From NCBI GenBank assembly GCA_019925795.1, contig CM034306.1, positions 50,834,758 through 50,898,757 on the forward strand: 64,000 bases of DNA, written 5' to 3'. A model generated the notes under the pieces. That model had not been told where the DNA came from, ran no database searches, and saw only the letters and a program-made list of their open reading frames with translations. Origin of the DNA: Dendrobium chrysotoxum (lineage: Eukaryota > Streptophyta > Magnoliopsida > Asparagales > Orchidaceae). Both the position numbers and the translations under genes were made by a program. This document shows positions 39,801-47,749 of this stretch, piece by piece (position 1 is the stretch's first letter; each line of letters begins with the position of its first letter).

Positions 39801-40355
39801 TGTATTGCCAGATTGTCTTTACCATCAAAAAGCGAAGGTGACAACAATCAATCTATGTAGTACATCAAGTAATAGTTATCTACATACAAACCTATTATAC
39901 ACGAAATGCAAATATTAAATGTCATGTAACTACTAAGGTTAGAGTTGAATGGTTAAAACAAGAAGCAATCAGCATTATTATCACAATCTATGAAGGTTGT
40001 CATCATTGTACCTTGCCCTCAATCTTTCGAGAACTTTAATTGTCACAAGTTGAGATGCCATACATGCATCAAGATTTACAAATGCAACACGATTTCCACC
40101 AGGTTCAGCCACAATAAAAGAGCGAGCTTTCAGCCTAAAATGAACACCTGAAGCAATCTGATCAGTGTTAGCATAACCCATCATATTTACATCTGCTGCA
40201 GGTCCTGTGATGTCGTAGCTCCCAAGACCAATCAAATATTCTGAATCTGCCAGAACTACTTGGGAGTTCGGAAAAAAGGTAAACAATAAAAGACAAAAGA
40301 ATATTCCCATGAATGAATAGGACGAATGGCTGCCAAAGTAAAAAGAAAGCTCCAT
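9429..40355 (-). CDS. NCER: Neutral ceramidase, complete nine-exon gene
   Basis: Neutral/alkaline ceramidase hydrolyses the amide bond of ceramide to sphingosine and fatty acid, acting in the secretory pathway or on membranes. Coding exons on the minus strand are 40355-40012, 27364-27156, 14525-14160, 14048-13784, 13698-13431, 13358-13233, 11775-11712, 11063-10894 and 9977-9429. All introns are GT-AG, phases agree throughout, and the sum is 2,361 nt (786 residues), close to what I recall for plant ceramidases. Residues 1-37 form a signal peptide with a hydrophobic core at about 16-36. The zinc-site motif HTHAGP is at 131-136, a second zinc histidine lies in NWFATHGTSM (H239), the catalytic serine in GDVSPN is Ser360, CVPGE supplies Glu548, and the TYSQYVTTFEEY stretch (about 587-598) supplies the expected tyrosine ligand. 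Residues about 605-786 form the C-terminal ceramidase domain. I see no stop codon or frameshift. Introns 1 and 2 (12,647 and 12,630 bp) are packed with transposons. The assignment rests on family motifs I recognise; the exon joins are read by eye. Confidence 0.95.
10030..10640 (+). repeat. Short relative of the 5.3-kb family in ceramidase intron 8
   Basis: Starts with 'ggcagcctcccgatatcccc', matching the block that opens the hairpin arrays elsewhere. A stem CCTCCTC-gcga-GAGGAGG follows at about 10070-10090, then about four ~65-bp units ('cccagatcaaa...tcaatgacgtgaggtc...'). It ends in a GC-rich leader-like stretch (10300-10560). It appears to be only the 3' third of the larger unit and is antisense to the ceramidase. 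Confidence 0.55.
10894..11063 (-). CDS. NCER: Ceramidase coding exon 8
   Basis: Begins after TTTCTACTAG and completes Glu548, giving CVPGEFTTMAGRRLRDAV. It then encodes IVIAGLTNTYSQYVTTFEEY, the region of the conserved tyrosine zinc ligand. It ends AGATATGAG before GTTTGT. Confidence 0.94.
11712..11775 (-). CDS. NCER: Ceramidase coding exon 7
   Basis: A 64-nt exon after TTTGTGCAG encoding PSILPIQILRVGQVVILCVPG plus the first base of Glu548. The donor is GTAATT. It is separated from exon 6 by a 1,457-bp intron holding a transposon. Confidence 0.93.
12161..12743. mobile_element. Non-autonomous DNA element inserted in a (TA)n tract, intron 6
   Basis: The inverted ends TAGGGGTTCAATTC... and ...AATTGACACCCCTA are flanked on both sides by (TA)n. 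The body is rich in 'cgggtcgacccgaacccgac' type words and a GC-rich core (12300-12520) with 'gcagcagcagc' and 'caacggcagc' repeats. Similar 'gacacccctaa' ends are common in plant MITE-like elements. Superfamily not certain. Confidence 0.6.
12744..12806. repeat. (TA)n microsatellite
   Basis: About 60 bases of uninterrupted TA directly at the right end of the intron 6 element; the shorter left part is at about 12140-12160. Confidence 0.95.
13233..13358 (-). CDS. NCER: Ceramidase coding exon 6
   Basis: A 42-codon exon (residues 485-526) after TTGTAACAG, with GNPFWKVVGSLVKAP and KPILLDTGEM...PYDWV. The donor is GTTAGT, which is not the strongest consensus, but it is the only one that joins in frame to PSILPIQ. 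Confidence 0.9.
13431..13698 (-). CDS. NCER: Ceramidase coding exon 5
   Basis: Begins after CTATCAG, preceded by a donor GTAGTC at 13783; that 85-bp intron is among the shortest here. It encodes residues 396-484, with ESTRIIGDRQFTKAVDLF and CPAAMGFAFAAGTTDGPG. It ends at GATAATCAG before GTATTTTG, in phase 0. Confidence 0.94.
13784..14048 (-). CDS. NCER: Ceramidase coding exon 4, catalytic serine
   Basis: Begins after TTGGGCAG and encodes residues 307 (split) to 395 (split). It contains FCQTNCGDVSPNVLG, whose GDVSPN hexapeptide carries the nucleophilic serine known from bacterial ceramidase. Its six cysteines (352, 356, 368, 375, 382, 389) lie around the active-site strand. Confidence 0.95.
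14160..14525 (-). CDS. NCER: Ceramidase coding exon 3
   Basis: Begins after TATATTCAG and encodes residues 185-306 plus one base. It includes NRSPSAYLNNP, the zinc-histidine segment NWFATHGTSMSRTN and SGDNKGAAARFMEDW. The donor is GTATGT at 14159. Confidence 0.95.
15289..16138. mobile_element. hAT-like MITE in ceramidase intron 2
   Basis: The inverted ends CCTATGATGCACAGATAC (15289) and GTGTCTGTGCATCATAGG (to 16138) are flanked by a direct repeat TTGCTT (15283-15288 and 16139-16144). The 850-bp interior has 'gatgttgagatgacatc' repeats and 'gacacgcgtgtcc', with no transposase. An eight-base duplication with one mismatch would suit hAT. Superfamily is inferred. Confidence 0.65.
17197..17634 (+). 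repeat. 219-bp tandem duplication inside copy 1
   Basis: The two units (17197-17415 and 17416-17634) are nearly identical, differing at only a handful of bases (caacacgacc/caccacgacc, accttctc/atcttctc). Copy 2 has one unit at the same place, so the duplication arose after the copies separated. Confidence 0.85.
20130..20470 (+). repeat. Hairpin array of repeat copy 1
   Basis: Units at about 20187, 20251, 20345 and 20416 carry short stems such as CGCT-acgtg-AGCG. This differs from the aagaaa-type loops of copy 2 although the flanking phrases are shared. A further CCCA-cgta-TGGG stem lies at about 20315. Confidence 0.7.
20565..20865. repeat. AT-palindrome block (taattataattaatta)
   Basis: About 300 bases made almost only of overlapping 'aattataatt' words that are self-complementary. 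The same block sits at 33060-33370 in copy 2. Confidence 0.85.
21120..21153 (+). repeat. (CT)n microsatellite, leader-like context
   Basis: Uninterrupted CT run just upstream of the GC-rich exon-like end. Copy 2 has the matching run at 33790-33834. CT runs are common in plant 5' leaders. Confidence 0.9.
21630..22869. other. No gene seen; T-rich DNA following repeat copy 1
   Basis: T-rich on the plus strand, like an intron following the donor at 21560. I could not find transposase-like peptides. It is the left half of the target of the Gypsy insertion. Confidence 0.45.
22875..23557 (-). repeat. 3' LTR of the Gypsy element
   Basis: 683 bp, TG...CA ends. Its interior carries repeated 'caattaggaaatatttccta' and 'cccccaaatctgccctc' words. 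It differs from the partner LTR by scattered substitutions and small indels, so the insertion is not recent. Confidence 0.9.
23579..25398 (-). pseudogene. Gypsy gag-protease remnant
   Basis: Read on the minus strand, a coiled-coil-like N-terminus (about 25350-25060) is followed by the gag core: MPVFEGEDAQGWVYRVERYF and LEGKALAWFQW at about 24969-24754. Then comes a gag helix region with FMKRFRENVREELRVLRLRG (about 24620-24550). A broken retropepsin-like stretch near 24090-24060 recalls the LIDSGATHNF signature but is frameshifted (RQWGYHNFI). A further block continues to FLPLGLGSTGVILRMN and WQTLIMEFKVEGRKVAI. Several frameshifts and stops separate the pieces, so it is dead. Confidence 0.8.
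25504..26175 (-). repeat. 5' LTR of the Gypsy element
   Basis: 672 bp, same TG...CA ends as its partner; adjacent to the primer binding site on the minus strand. Confidence 0.9.
26181..27155. other. No gene seen; intron 2 sequence between Gypsy and exon 2
   Basis: AT-rich, with no coding or repeat structure I can name. Confidence 0.5.
27156..27364 (-). CDS. NCER: Ceramidase coding exon 2
   Basis: The acceptor TTTGCAG precedes GTATGGTGACC and restores the split Arg codon. The exon carries the zinc-binding SGIHTHAGPGG block and VVYIVTSLGFVRQSFD. It ends AATACAG before GTAAGG in phase 1. It is isolated between two introns of about 12.6 kb. Confidence 0.95.
27365..28808. other. Intron 1 proximal part, microsatellites only
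   Basis: (TA)n lies at 27769-27799 and 28032-28053, and (GA)n at about 28056-28093. The stretch 28400-28600 repeats 'ggaattctacttaa' and is rich in 'gaggcgc', like the hAT-type element at 35.8 kb. No gene seen. Confidence 0.6.
32460..32930 (+). repeat. Hairpin array of repeat copy 2
   Basis: Five units carry CACGCT-aagaaa-AGCGTG stems at about 32519, 32595, 32707, 32776 and 32887. A different stem, CCCGTA/TACGGG, lies at about 32663-32690. Unit spacing is about 70-110 bp. Loops are uniform within this copy and differ from those in the other copies. Confidence 0.75.
33060..33370. repeat. AT-palindrome block of copy 2
   Basis: Dense 'taattataattaatta' words, positionally equivalent to 20565-20865. 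Confidence 0.85.
33790..33834 (+). repeat. (CT)n microsatellite of copy 2
   Basis: A 45-base CT run immediately before the GC-rich exon-like stretch. Confidence 0.9.
34164..34405 (+). other. Putative leader intron of the hAT transposase relic
   Basis: GT at 34164 (GAG|GTGAGC) and AG at 34404-34405 (TTTTTTAG) bracket 242 bases of T-rich DNA. The next bases are ATGATGGTTAGAGGC, the likely start of the transposase. This links the GC-rich end of repeat copy 2 to the hAT reading frame. Confidence 0.5.
34406..37080 (+). pseudogene. hAT-superfamily transposase pseudogene, interrupted
   Basis: After the ATG pair at 34406 there is a BED-type zinc finger (CNYCNEVKGG, RIKEHLFGFH, about 34517-34600). 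Next comes the start of a DUF659-like region with FFYDIANPFNIA (about 34914-34950), then VVTDNVSAY and WIPCATHCIDLNLEKL (35222-35340), a hallmark of plant hAT transposases. At 35785-35799 and again from 36958 the frame reads KEGSYREI and IIDEKWKLQFYRYLHAAGYY, split by an insertion. Several in-frame stops and frameshifts make it non-functional. The C-terminal hAT dimerisation domain is only vaguely suggested near 39290-39350. Confidence 0.8.
35800..36957. mobile_element. Non-autonomous hAT-type element inside the hAT pseudogene
   Basis: Ends CAATGTTTAAAATTACGCAA and GCGCAATTTTAAACAATG are inverted repeats with a few mismatches. A perfect 8-bp target duplication GCTATAGG flanks them (35792-35799, 36958-36965). 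The 1,158-bp interior is rich in 'gaggcgnnnncctca' words at both ends and has no transposase. Eight-base duplication and end sequence fit hAT. Confidence 0.85.
36570..39090 (+). repeat. Tandem triplication of ~840 bp (element end plus hAT fragment)
   Basis: Three copies start at about 36570, 37410 and 38245. Each joins the right half of the hAT-type element ('gaaagttcctgacttccgatc' ... 'aattttaaacaatggctat') to the following transposase fragment and an 'aaccggttcaaccgg'-rich tail. The anchor 'ggctatag' falls at about 36958, 37796 and 38644 (periods of about 838 and 850). Units differ by many substitutions. Confidence 0.85.
39100..40011. other. AT-rich tail of intron 1; no gene
   Basis: A short stretch at 39290-39350 could be a remnant of the hAT C-terminus; otherwise I see nothing. 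Confidence 0.4.
40012..40355 (-). CDS. NCER: Ceramidase coding exon 1
   Basis: Starts at the ATG at 40355 and encodes residues 1-114 plus two bases of 115. It holds the signal peptide and the family block GLGSYDITGPAADVNMMGYA. It ends ...GCAAG before GTACAA. A second in-frame ATG at residue 16 lies inside the hydrophobic segment, so the upstream ATG gives the better signal peptide. Confidence 0.93.
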
Positions 40356-40400
40356 TGAACAGCAGATAACTCTTCTTCGAAGTCAAGGTCGCCAGTTTCT
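40356..40400 (-). other. Probable end of ceramidase 5' UTR with splice acceptor
   Basis: On the minus strand a pyrimidine-rich tract (GGTTTCTTCTACTTCCCACC) ends in AG at 40402-40401, 46 bp before the start codon. This fits a leader intron ending there. The exact acceptor is inferred. Confidence 0.5.
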
Positions 40401-40449
40401 CTGGTGGGAAGTAGAAGAAACCGAATGACTGATTAGTGTTGTTAATTGA

Positions 40450-41540
40450 CACATTATCATAAAGCCAGAACTAGGAAATGTCTTATTAGCTGCATCAGTA
40501 AATGAAAATTTTAAGATACAGAAATCATATGGTTGTAATACTCCTGTGCAATCAACCACATAACCAACTAATCAAAAAAACTAGATGTAGCCGGCATTTT
40601 GTTTATTTTAACTTATGAAAAGCTTATTGAAATTTTACTTCTGAATTGCCAAATATATTCACAAAAACTGGCATTCACAATACTAAAAGTAACTAAAAGA
40701 CGAGCAGAATGTTAAGCAATTGGACAAAGATAACTCCATATAACACATTGAAGTGCAGTCTTCAGCTTCATGTCATGTCGAAGATATAGGTCAACGAGCA
40801 ATATTGTACAATTAACGAGTCTGGTGAGCTAGTTAAGTTATCATTTTCTATTAGACTTAGAATTTGCCTGTGGTAAGTTATGCTTAATTTCTTGTTCTTG
40901 TGAAATTAAGGTTACATAATGGTCTTGTCTACTCACTGGTTTGCAAGAAATTGTTAAGGCACAAGTGTTACATGAGATGACTACAACGTAAGTCTTCTAA
41001 GAGACGAGTTGTGGCGTAGTTCCTGCAAGAGACGACTGTAGCACAAGGTTGTGAAAGACGGTTGAGGCACAGGTCTTATAGAATATGGCTGCTGTGTAAG
41101 CAAAGGTTATATGTGGGTCATAGCTAAAAAAAAAAGAAAAAACAAGGGTTACAACATAGGTCTTGCGGGGAGAAGATTTTGACACATGATAGGTTTGTGG
41201 CACAAGCCTTACGAATGGTAGTTGATGAGTGATTCTTGCATGCGAAGGCTTAATATTTTGCAAAGGGCATTATTATTTTTATTTGAAAAATTACTTGTGG
41301 TTTTCCACATCATATAGTGCAAATCGCCCCATCCCTTGATCAAATAATGTTGTCCCTTGGTTAACCTTGGCAACCAATGGGAATATGTTGATGACCACAT
41401 CTTGCGGCATCTTAGAACAAAAATCTAGATATGCTACATCATAGATGTCAACATCACAAGCACATCAGTTGTGATTGGTTGAAGTTTGATGGTCAGATTA
41501 CTAAAAATAACCCTATGAAATGCCAATAAATAATCCGACC
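40450..41540. other. Leader-intron sequence, no gene
   Basis: At 40960-41210 the phrases 'gagacgactgtagcacaagg' and 'ggcacaggtcttat' recur imperfectly about every 30-40 bases. Otherwise nothing recognisable. Confidence 0.4.
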
Positions 41541-41935
41541 CAAAAATTCGGGTTCAAGTTGGCCTGTTTAATAAACATATTGAGTTTGGGTTTGGACTTC
41601 TAACATGTTTAATTGGAGGGTCGGGTAAATGTTAACCCGCGAACCCAATTTTAATCCAAAAGTGTCTCGTTTAATTTTTTTCCCTTAAATTCTTTAGCTT
41701 GTTGATATGCTCTTATTATTTTTGATCAATTAATCTAAACTATATAGTTGACAAATTGTAAAAAAAAATTTAATCAAAGGGATTATCAGCTTGTGTTCAG
41801 GTCTCCAGATTCGAGTCCACTTTTTTTACCCATTTATTAAACAGGTCGGGTTCGGGTAGAGTAGAATCGGCTTAATTTCGGGATAGACCCAAATTCAACC
41901 CATTAACTCGTTTTGACACCTCTAGGTTCACCATC
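41540..41935. mobile_element. Possible relative of the 'cgggtc'-rich MITE
   Basis: Rich in 'ttcgggttcgggt', 'ggtcgggtaaatg' and 'aacccgcgaaccc', ending 'tttgacacctctagg', like the right end of the intron 6 element. The left end is unclear. Confidence 0.35.
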
Positions 41936-41999
41936 TACAAATTAACAACCCTAGGTTCACCATCTATGTAGTTGACAATTTCCAACCATTTTTACACGG

Positions 42000-44400
42000 A
42001 TAAACTCTTCCCTTAAGAAGAGTATGATGCCACAAACGATTAACGATACACTCGCCTATGAGCTCACAACAACAACGAGAAGCTCAAATATTTCACGACA
42101 AATTGCAACATAACAAAAGTGTGTGATGCAGAACTACGATGTTTTTATGATGAAAATAAGGATTAGCATGATTTATTAAAGAGAGCAAATAGTGATTAAG
42201 ATACTAGCAGTTGAAACAACAACATAAAACAAGAGAGGGGTGCTTGCGTTTAGGCTAAACCACTTGTAAAATGCTAGAGCTAACAAATAATTTAGAAACT
42301 CAGAAATTATGCTTACGTGATAAACATTCAATTATTATCCCTCACTTAACAATGAGATAAGTGAACAAAGAAGGAGCACTCAAATAACCCTACGTTTACT
42401 AGGCTTTAAGCAAATTAAGCGGCATTATTCCTTCACGAATCCGTCATCACCTACAAGGTTAGAGAATGAAGAAGGAATTGAATAGGGAAGAAAGTTCAAC
42501 CTTAATCGGAGAGGAATCGTCGTCGGATGATGTCCGTTTGATTGCTAATAGTAGTGATAAGGAGTTGTAGAAGTTGAGTGAGGTAGCTTCTGATTGCTGA
42601 AGTAGCTGGAGGGATGGAGGTCGTGGCTTGGCCGAAAATAGTCCACCGTCCTTATGTTCTTTGATCGTCAATGATATCCACCAAGGTGATGTGGATCCAT
42701 TCGAAGTATTCTTCGACGGTATTGTCGAAGTCGAATCCTACGCCGAAGAATGGGGACCGGAGGATGTCGATGTTGTCTTGCTCGTCAAGCACCAAGCCAT
42801 AGTCCCATTCGGGGACTTCCATTCATATTGGTTGGAGAAAGAGAGGTTGAAGACGATGAAGCTTTGCTGTCCTTGAAGTTTCTTCTTGAGAGAATAGGGT
42901 TCTTACGTAGAAATCCACGTGAGAGGGTGGGGGAAAGTGGCCGGCCAAGAGGGGGATGGGGTTGGAGAGTTAGGGTTAGGGTTTTGGAGGGGGAAGAAAG
43001 TTTAATTAAAATCTGAGATTAAATTTCAGATTTTAAGGGGGAGGAAAATTTGGACTTATTTTGAATTCAAATTCCCCAAAAGAGGTGGGATGCTAAAGGA
43101 AGAAAAAAGGGGAGATTGGAGAGAGAGAGGGGGGGCAGGCTAGGGGTAGGGGCCGGCGGCAATAAAAGGGGAGGGAGGAGATTTGGGATTAATTAGGGGT
43201 TACCTAATTTAGGATATATGAATTAGGAAGGCTTTAAATTAATCCTATTTGATTTTAAATTCAAATAGAATTGCATTAAGTAACTTTCCTAAAATAAGAA
43301 TTAGTAAATTTGGAAAGTACCAAATTTGTATTCAAATTGAATTCAAATTTATTTGACTTTCCCAAAATACATCAAGGTAAATTAGGAAACCCAAGCAAAG
43401 AGGGAGGGGTGAGGGGCCGGCGGTTTGGAGTAGGGTTGGGGGCTTGGGTGGCCGGCGGTAGTGGGAGGGGTTAGGTGGGCCGAGAGTTGGGGGAGGGGGC
43501 TTGGCCGTGGGTGGGGAGGAGGGGCTTTGGCCGTGGCGTGGTGGGGTGGATGTCGTAAGGGTGGTGGAGGGAGGAGGTCGGCGGTAGGGGTGGGGAAGGG
43601 GAGAGGATTCCGGCGGTGGAGGGGGGGAGGGGAGAAGAAAATGCTAGTGGAACAACCACGAATCCGACGCGTCTAGATTGGTGGGTAATGCACAACTCTC
43701 CCTTTCCTAGGGATCCTTCTCAAGAGCTCTCAAATCTCAAGCTCACAAACACAAGTGCAGGAATATTTTGTAATCATCATTCATTAAACCAAAACGATAC
43801 AATAGTGGCCTTTAAATAGCCTCAAACAAAAGACCAAAAAGAAAAGATAATCATGCCCTCTTGGGCTTACAAGCAAACCACCCTAAAGTAATGGTACAAC
43901 AGTAAACGAAATAAAAGAAACAATAACATAATAAAACTCAAAAATACAAAGACTCGATCGTGGCCGTAGATCGACGACCACGTCTCCGGTAGACTTTCCA
44001 AGTGTGGATATCCTCATCAGTGTGTTGTGCAATCAAAAGCCGCCAAAGTGTTGCGGATATCATGGAGAGCCAAGAGGTCTGCCAATAGAAAAGGCATTGA
44101 TGGTGGCAACATTTTTTCACCACTGTCCAAGACAAATAGCTTGTGCCTCACATGTGGCGGGGGTAGTGGCAGAATTGATTCGATAAGCCTTAGTCTAGTT
44201 GGGGAACAACTAGATATGGCCTTCCAATGTTTTGTTTTTATGTTTTTAGAGTCTAAAGAGATTATTTGCAGCTTATGATGAGGTCTTTGTGTCGTTATAC
44301 TTGTTTGGCATCTAATATTGCCATTTTGAGTCAAATCAATGACTAGTTTGAATTTTTTAAGTTTCCTTAAAATGTGTGCGTGTTGCATTACTCTCCCTCG
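42000..44400. other. Unclassified region with G-rich tandem DNA
   Basis: 42440-43020 and 43400-43640 are strongly G-rich on plus, with recurring 'gccggcgg' and 'ggtgggggagggg' words. The phrase 'taatgcacaactctccctt' (43687) has an inverted counterpart 'gttgcattactctccctcg' at about 44383. A 128-codon frame at 44403-44017 (minus) matches no family I know. LTR-type origin is likely but not shown. Confidence 0.35.
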
Positions 44401-44984
44401 CATACCACGATGCCTGTCAAAAATAAAGCTTGACCAATGTCCCCTACCAACACATGGGCTAAGATTTGGGATGTTAGGGAACTAATGCTAGTGTTTTTAT
44501 AGATTTTGGGTCAATAGTTAAGAATTGTGATATTTTTAATCTAATTGCTCACAACAAGAAGTTATCTCCATATATTGAGCTTTTTGTTAGGGTATTTAAA
44601 GGTCATTTAAGAGCTGAGACATTGGGAGATTATGAGGGGTATAAGGGAATGTTTGAGAGAGTTTTAAAAATGTTGTATCTGTTTTGGGGAAAGAAGCTAA
44701 AATAAGTCATGTCTAGGAGTTGAGAACTGTATTGAGAAAAAAAAGTAAATGTGAGAAAAGATAACTAAGGACTAACCAAAACCTTAGTGGTTAGTCACCA
44801 AACTTCACTCAAGGGTAAAAACAACCACCAAGCCTTTTCATGTATAATTATAAAAACAAAATTTAAATTTTATTCAATTAATATAAAAGTACAAAGTAAT
44901 ATACTATTTATAAACATTTTTCAAGTCTAGATAACTTTAAAAAATCATAGGAACAAAAAAATACTATTCTATGGATTGATGGTT

Positions 44985-45235
44985 TGGTCACATAAAGCAG
45001 CATCCTTTCGATGACCCGGTTAGGAGAGATGTATTAGATTTGGCTTTTGTTAAGAAAGGTAAATGTACACCTAAAAAGACTTGGTTAGAAAATATTAGAA
45101 ATGACCCTTTTGTATTAGATTTAAATGAGAATTTGACTCTTAACAGAACACAATGGAGAAAAATGATTCATTTAGCCGACCCCATATAGTGGGATAAAGG
45201 TTTGATATTGTTATTGTTGTTATTGTATTAGATTG
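44985..45235 (+). pseudogene. RTE-type LINE 3' end fragment
   Basis: One open frame reads WFGHIKQHPFDDPVRRD, then KKGKCTPKKTWLENIRNDP, then LNRTQWRKMIHLADPI followed by a stop and WDKG. This is the conserved C-terminus of plant RTE LINE reverse transcriptase proteins ('...HVADPT-stop-WDKG'). A 'ttgttattgttgttattg' tail follows at 45210, typical of this clade. The element is heavily 5'-truncated. Confidence 0.8.
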
Positions 45236-45603
45236 ATGACTTATCCTAATATAAATATAAAGAAAATAAGATAAATAAATAAAGTTTAAATTTTTTTAAA
45301 ATATAAAAAATGGTATTAACAAAATAAAATAAAAGGTCCTGAAATCAATCAATTTTTAATATTTTTGTTTCATTGATTGGTATAACCTACCTATTTATCA
45401 AAGGACCTTAAATTAAGCTTCGTAATTATTTTTGAATGATTTTAGAGGGATTATGATTTTTTTCATGGGCTTGTACGGAGAGTTATGCATGATGAATGAT
45501 GCAAATCTAAATATAATGCTTTGATTTTTAACATTTTCTTCAGCTTTTGTCTTGGTGTTGCATCAAGATCATTCGACCAAAGGCTCCTAAAAGGTTCCAC
45601 TTA

Positions 45604-46190
45604 GGGGCTATTTGGTTGGAATACAAAGTAGTGTAAAGTATTCCAAATATAGGGGTTTTGAAAGTCCAAGTGTTTGGTTGGATGAAGAAGGAATACAAAC
45701 TAAAGAAAAAGAAAATGTAGTGTAAACTATTTTAATTCATTTTTGAAGTAAACCAAACTCGCCCAATTTTGAGCGAGAACCATTTACACCACAAGCAAGC
45801 TCGCTTGACCTCCTCCCATTGTTGCCGCCGCTTGCCAACCACACCACTGTCGGCCACCACCAAACTCGTAGCCGCTACTCGCCGCCAGCCTCCGCTGGTC
45901 GCTGACCACCTTAGTCGCCGACCACCGCCACCACTAGCTATCGGCCGCCACCACCAACTGGCAACTGCCACTTGCTGGCGACCACCACTGCCGACCGCCT
46001 ACCCACCACCACCGTTGCCACCACCACCCACTGGTTGCCACCATTCTTGAATTTTACACTACATTCATTACTTCTAACCAAATAAAAATTAAAAAAAAAA
46101 ACATTCACATGCATTTACTTTATGTTCATCTAAACAACTCCAAAGTATTCCTTTTATACTGCATTCTTTTTTAGCTAACCAAACATCCCC
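45604..46190. mobile_element. Tourist-like (PIF/Harbinger) MITE
   Basis: The left end GGGGCTATTTGGTTGG is inverted at the right end as CTAACCAAACATCCCC. A 3-bp target duplication TTA (45601-45603, 46191-46193) marks the superfamily. The interior holds a GC-rich core of 'ccaccaccgcc' words (about 45800-46045) on both strands of which chance frames open. Confidence 0.85.
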
Positions 46191-46199
46191 TTAGTGTGA

Positions 46200-47390
46200 A
46201 CCATGATCCCGATTAAGAACAAAAAAAAAATTATGGCATTTGTTGTAAAAAGTGAGGTGTGTGTGTGTGTGTATATATACACACCTCACTTTTTATATCA
46301 GGAATCATAATTTATTATTTCCCTTTCAATTTATTAAGATTTGCTATAACTTAAAGAAAAATATCAAAAAGAAAAAAGAACTATACAATTTTGAATTTTC
46401 TAAACCAAATATAGAAAGCAAAACTAAAAAAATGAAGTTTGAGGCCCAAAAGACCACCAAGGGTTGCACTCAAGCCAAATTCAAGCAGCAACAGGCCCAA
46501 TTTTGAACTGGAGGACCCGTTTAACCTAAACTTGACCCATTTTAAGTCAAATTAAAACAATAATAGGGTCAATATCAAGTTTCTGGGTCAACCCAAACAT
46601 AACCCAAAATTTAATCGAGTCGAGTTTCAAACCTGAACTTGAACCTGAGTCAAAACTTAATTAGTTCCAACCTAAACCCAAAATTTTTTAGTCAAGTTCA
46701 TGCCAGATTAATCTGATTGCTCACAATAAGAAATTATCTCCATATATTGATCTTGGGGTTTAAAGAGTTGAGACCATGGGAGATTAGGAAAAAAAATTTA
46801 CTGTGTAGCTTTTCAACTATTATTACATTATTGTTTAGCAACAATCTTCTTCGTATTTTTAACAAATTTTTGTGTGAAATAATTTTTACAACTAGATCTA
46901 TTAAAATGTGATAGGTATAAGAAAATTGATCTCTAATATTTTTAAAAGAGAAAAATTTGTAATACTTGAAAAGCCTTTAAGAAATTTTTACTTTTTCCCA
47001 TGACAACTCTACATCTACTTTTACAAATAACACTAATCAACTGTGGCTTGTTGGCTGAAGATGAAAAATCCTTCAAGCTGGTCCGCGCTCAAATCGGCTA
47101 AACATTCCAAAAAAAAAGAGAAAAAAAAAAAAACTTTCACAAATAACTACAATGGCCCCAAATGGACACTTGAAATTTGTCATGCAAAAAAAAAAAAATC
47201 AATTATTACTTCCCTCAAGATTTACTGATAATGAATTTGCAGAATTTACTAAATCCTATTCGTAGCCAAGGAAACCTTAATAAGGAGGATACATGGTGCA
47301 TCCTAAACCAAGACAGAAAACAAATACCAATAAAATAAACAGCAAACGTACTTCATAACAAGCATTATTCAGTATGAGTAAGGTAAGAAG
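46200..47390. other. AT-rich leader-intron DNA, no gene
   Basis: 46490-46700 is rich in 'gacccaaacataaccc' and 'cgagtcgagttt' words, like the 'cgggtc' MITE family. The inverted microsatellite pair 'aaaagtgaggtg' and 'cacctcactttt' flanks (GT)n/(TA)n at 46248-46294. No coding evidence. Confidence 0.4.
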
Positions 47391-47394
47391 TTAC

Positions 47395-47705
47395 CAGAAA
47401 AAGCCCTAGGCTAGCCGGCTGCTCAAGTAAAACCAAGGAAACTGAATCTTCTCCTCCATCTAAACAGAAGGATTTTCCGCGGCTCTGGCTTTATATCATC
47501 ACGCCTACTATTCTAGATTAGTAGCAGCAGTTTTCAGCTACGGAAACCCGAATGCGCAGAAGACAAAACATGGGAAAACGAAAGAGGAAATAAATCAACA
47601 GAGCGGACGGAAATGGACGCTCCGAGCACCGGCGAAGGGAAGGAGAAGTCGTTGTCAAGCGAGCGAAGCCCGTTGTTTAAAGTTGCGTTTACCGAACGGA
47701 GAGAG
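47395..47705 (-). promoter_or_regulatory. Possible 5' leader exon and promoter of the ceramidase gene
   Basis: This is a CpG-richer island in AT-rich surroundings. Read on the minus strand it is leader-like, with CT-rich stretches, no long reading frame, and a donor-like CTG|GTAACTT at 47395. A 7-kb intron from here to the acceptor at 40401 would complete the transcript. It could instead be the leader of an unrelated, unseen gene. Direct sequence evidence is limited to composition and the donor. Confidence 0.4.
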
Positions 47706-47749
47706 ATCACCGCCGTACATTTTGTTCGAAGGTAAAAAAATGTAAGATT

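Noticed and set aside
14365..40011. Segmental duplication creating introns 1 and 2 (both about 12.6 kb)
   Set aside because: The near-equal lengths are a coincidence: the shared 5.3-kb unit sits at different distances from the exons and the other contents differ.
42628..42876. 82-codon plus-strand frame starting MAENSPPSL
   Set aside because: No recognised family; G-rich region gives open frames on both strands.
44017..44403. 128-codon minus-strand frame starting MRGRVMQHAHILRKLKKF
   Set aside because: Longest unexplained frame in the area, but no recognisable domain, no splice context, and it lies in LTR-like DNA. Left unassigned.
45732..46050. Frames of about 80-93 codons over the ccaccacc-rich core
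   Set aside because: Low-complexity core of a Tourist-like MITE; openness on both strands is a composition effect.
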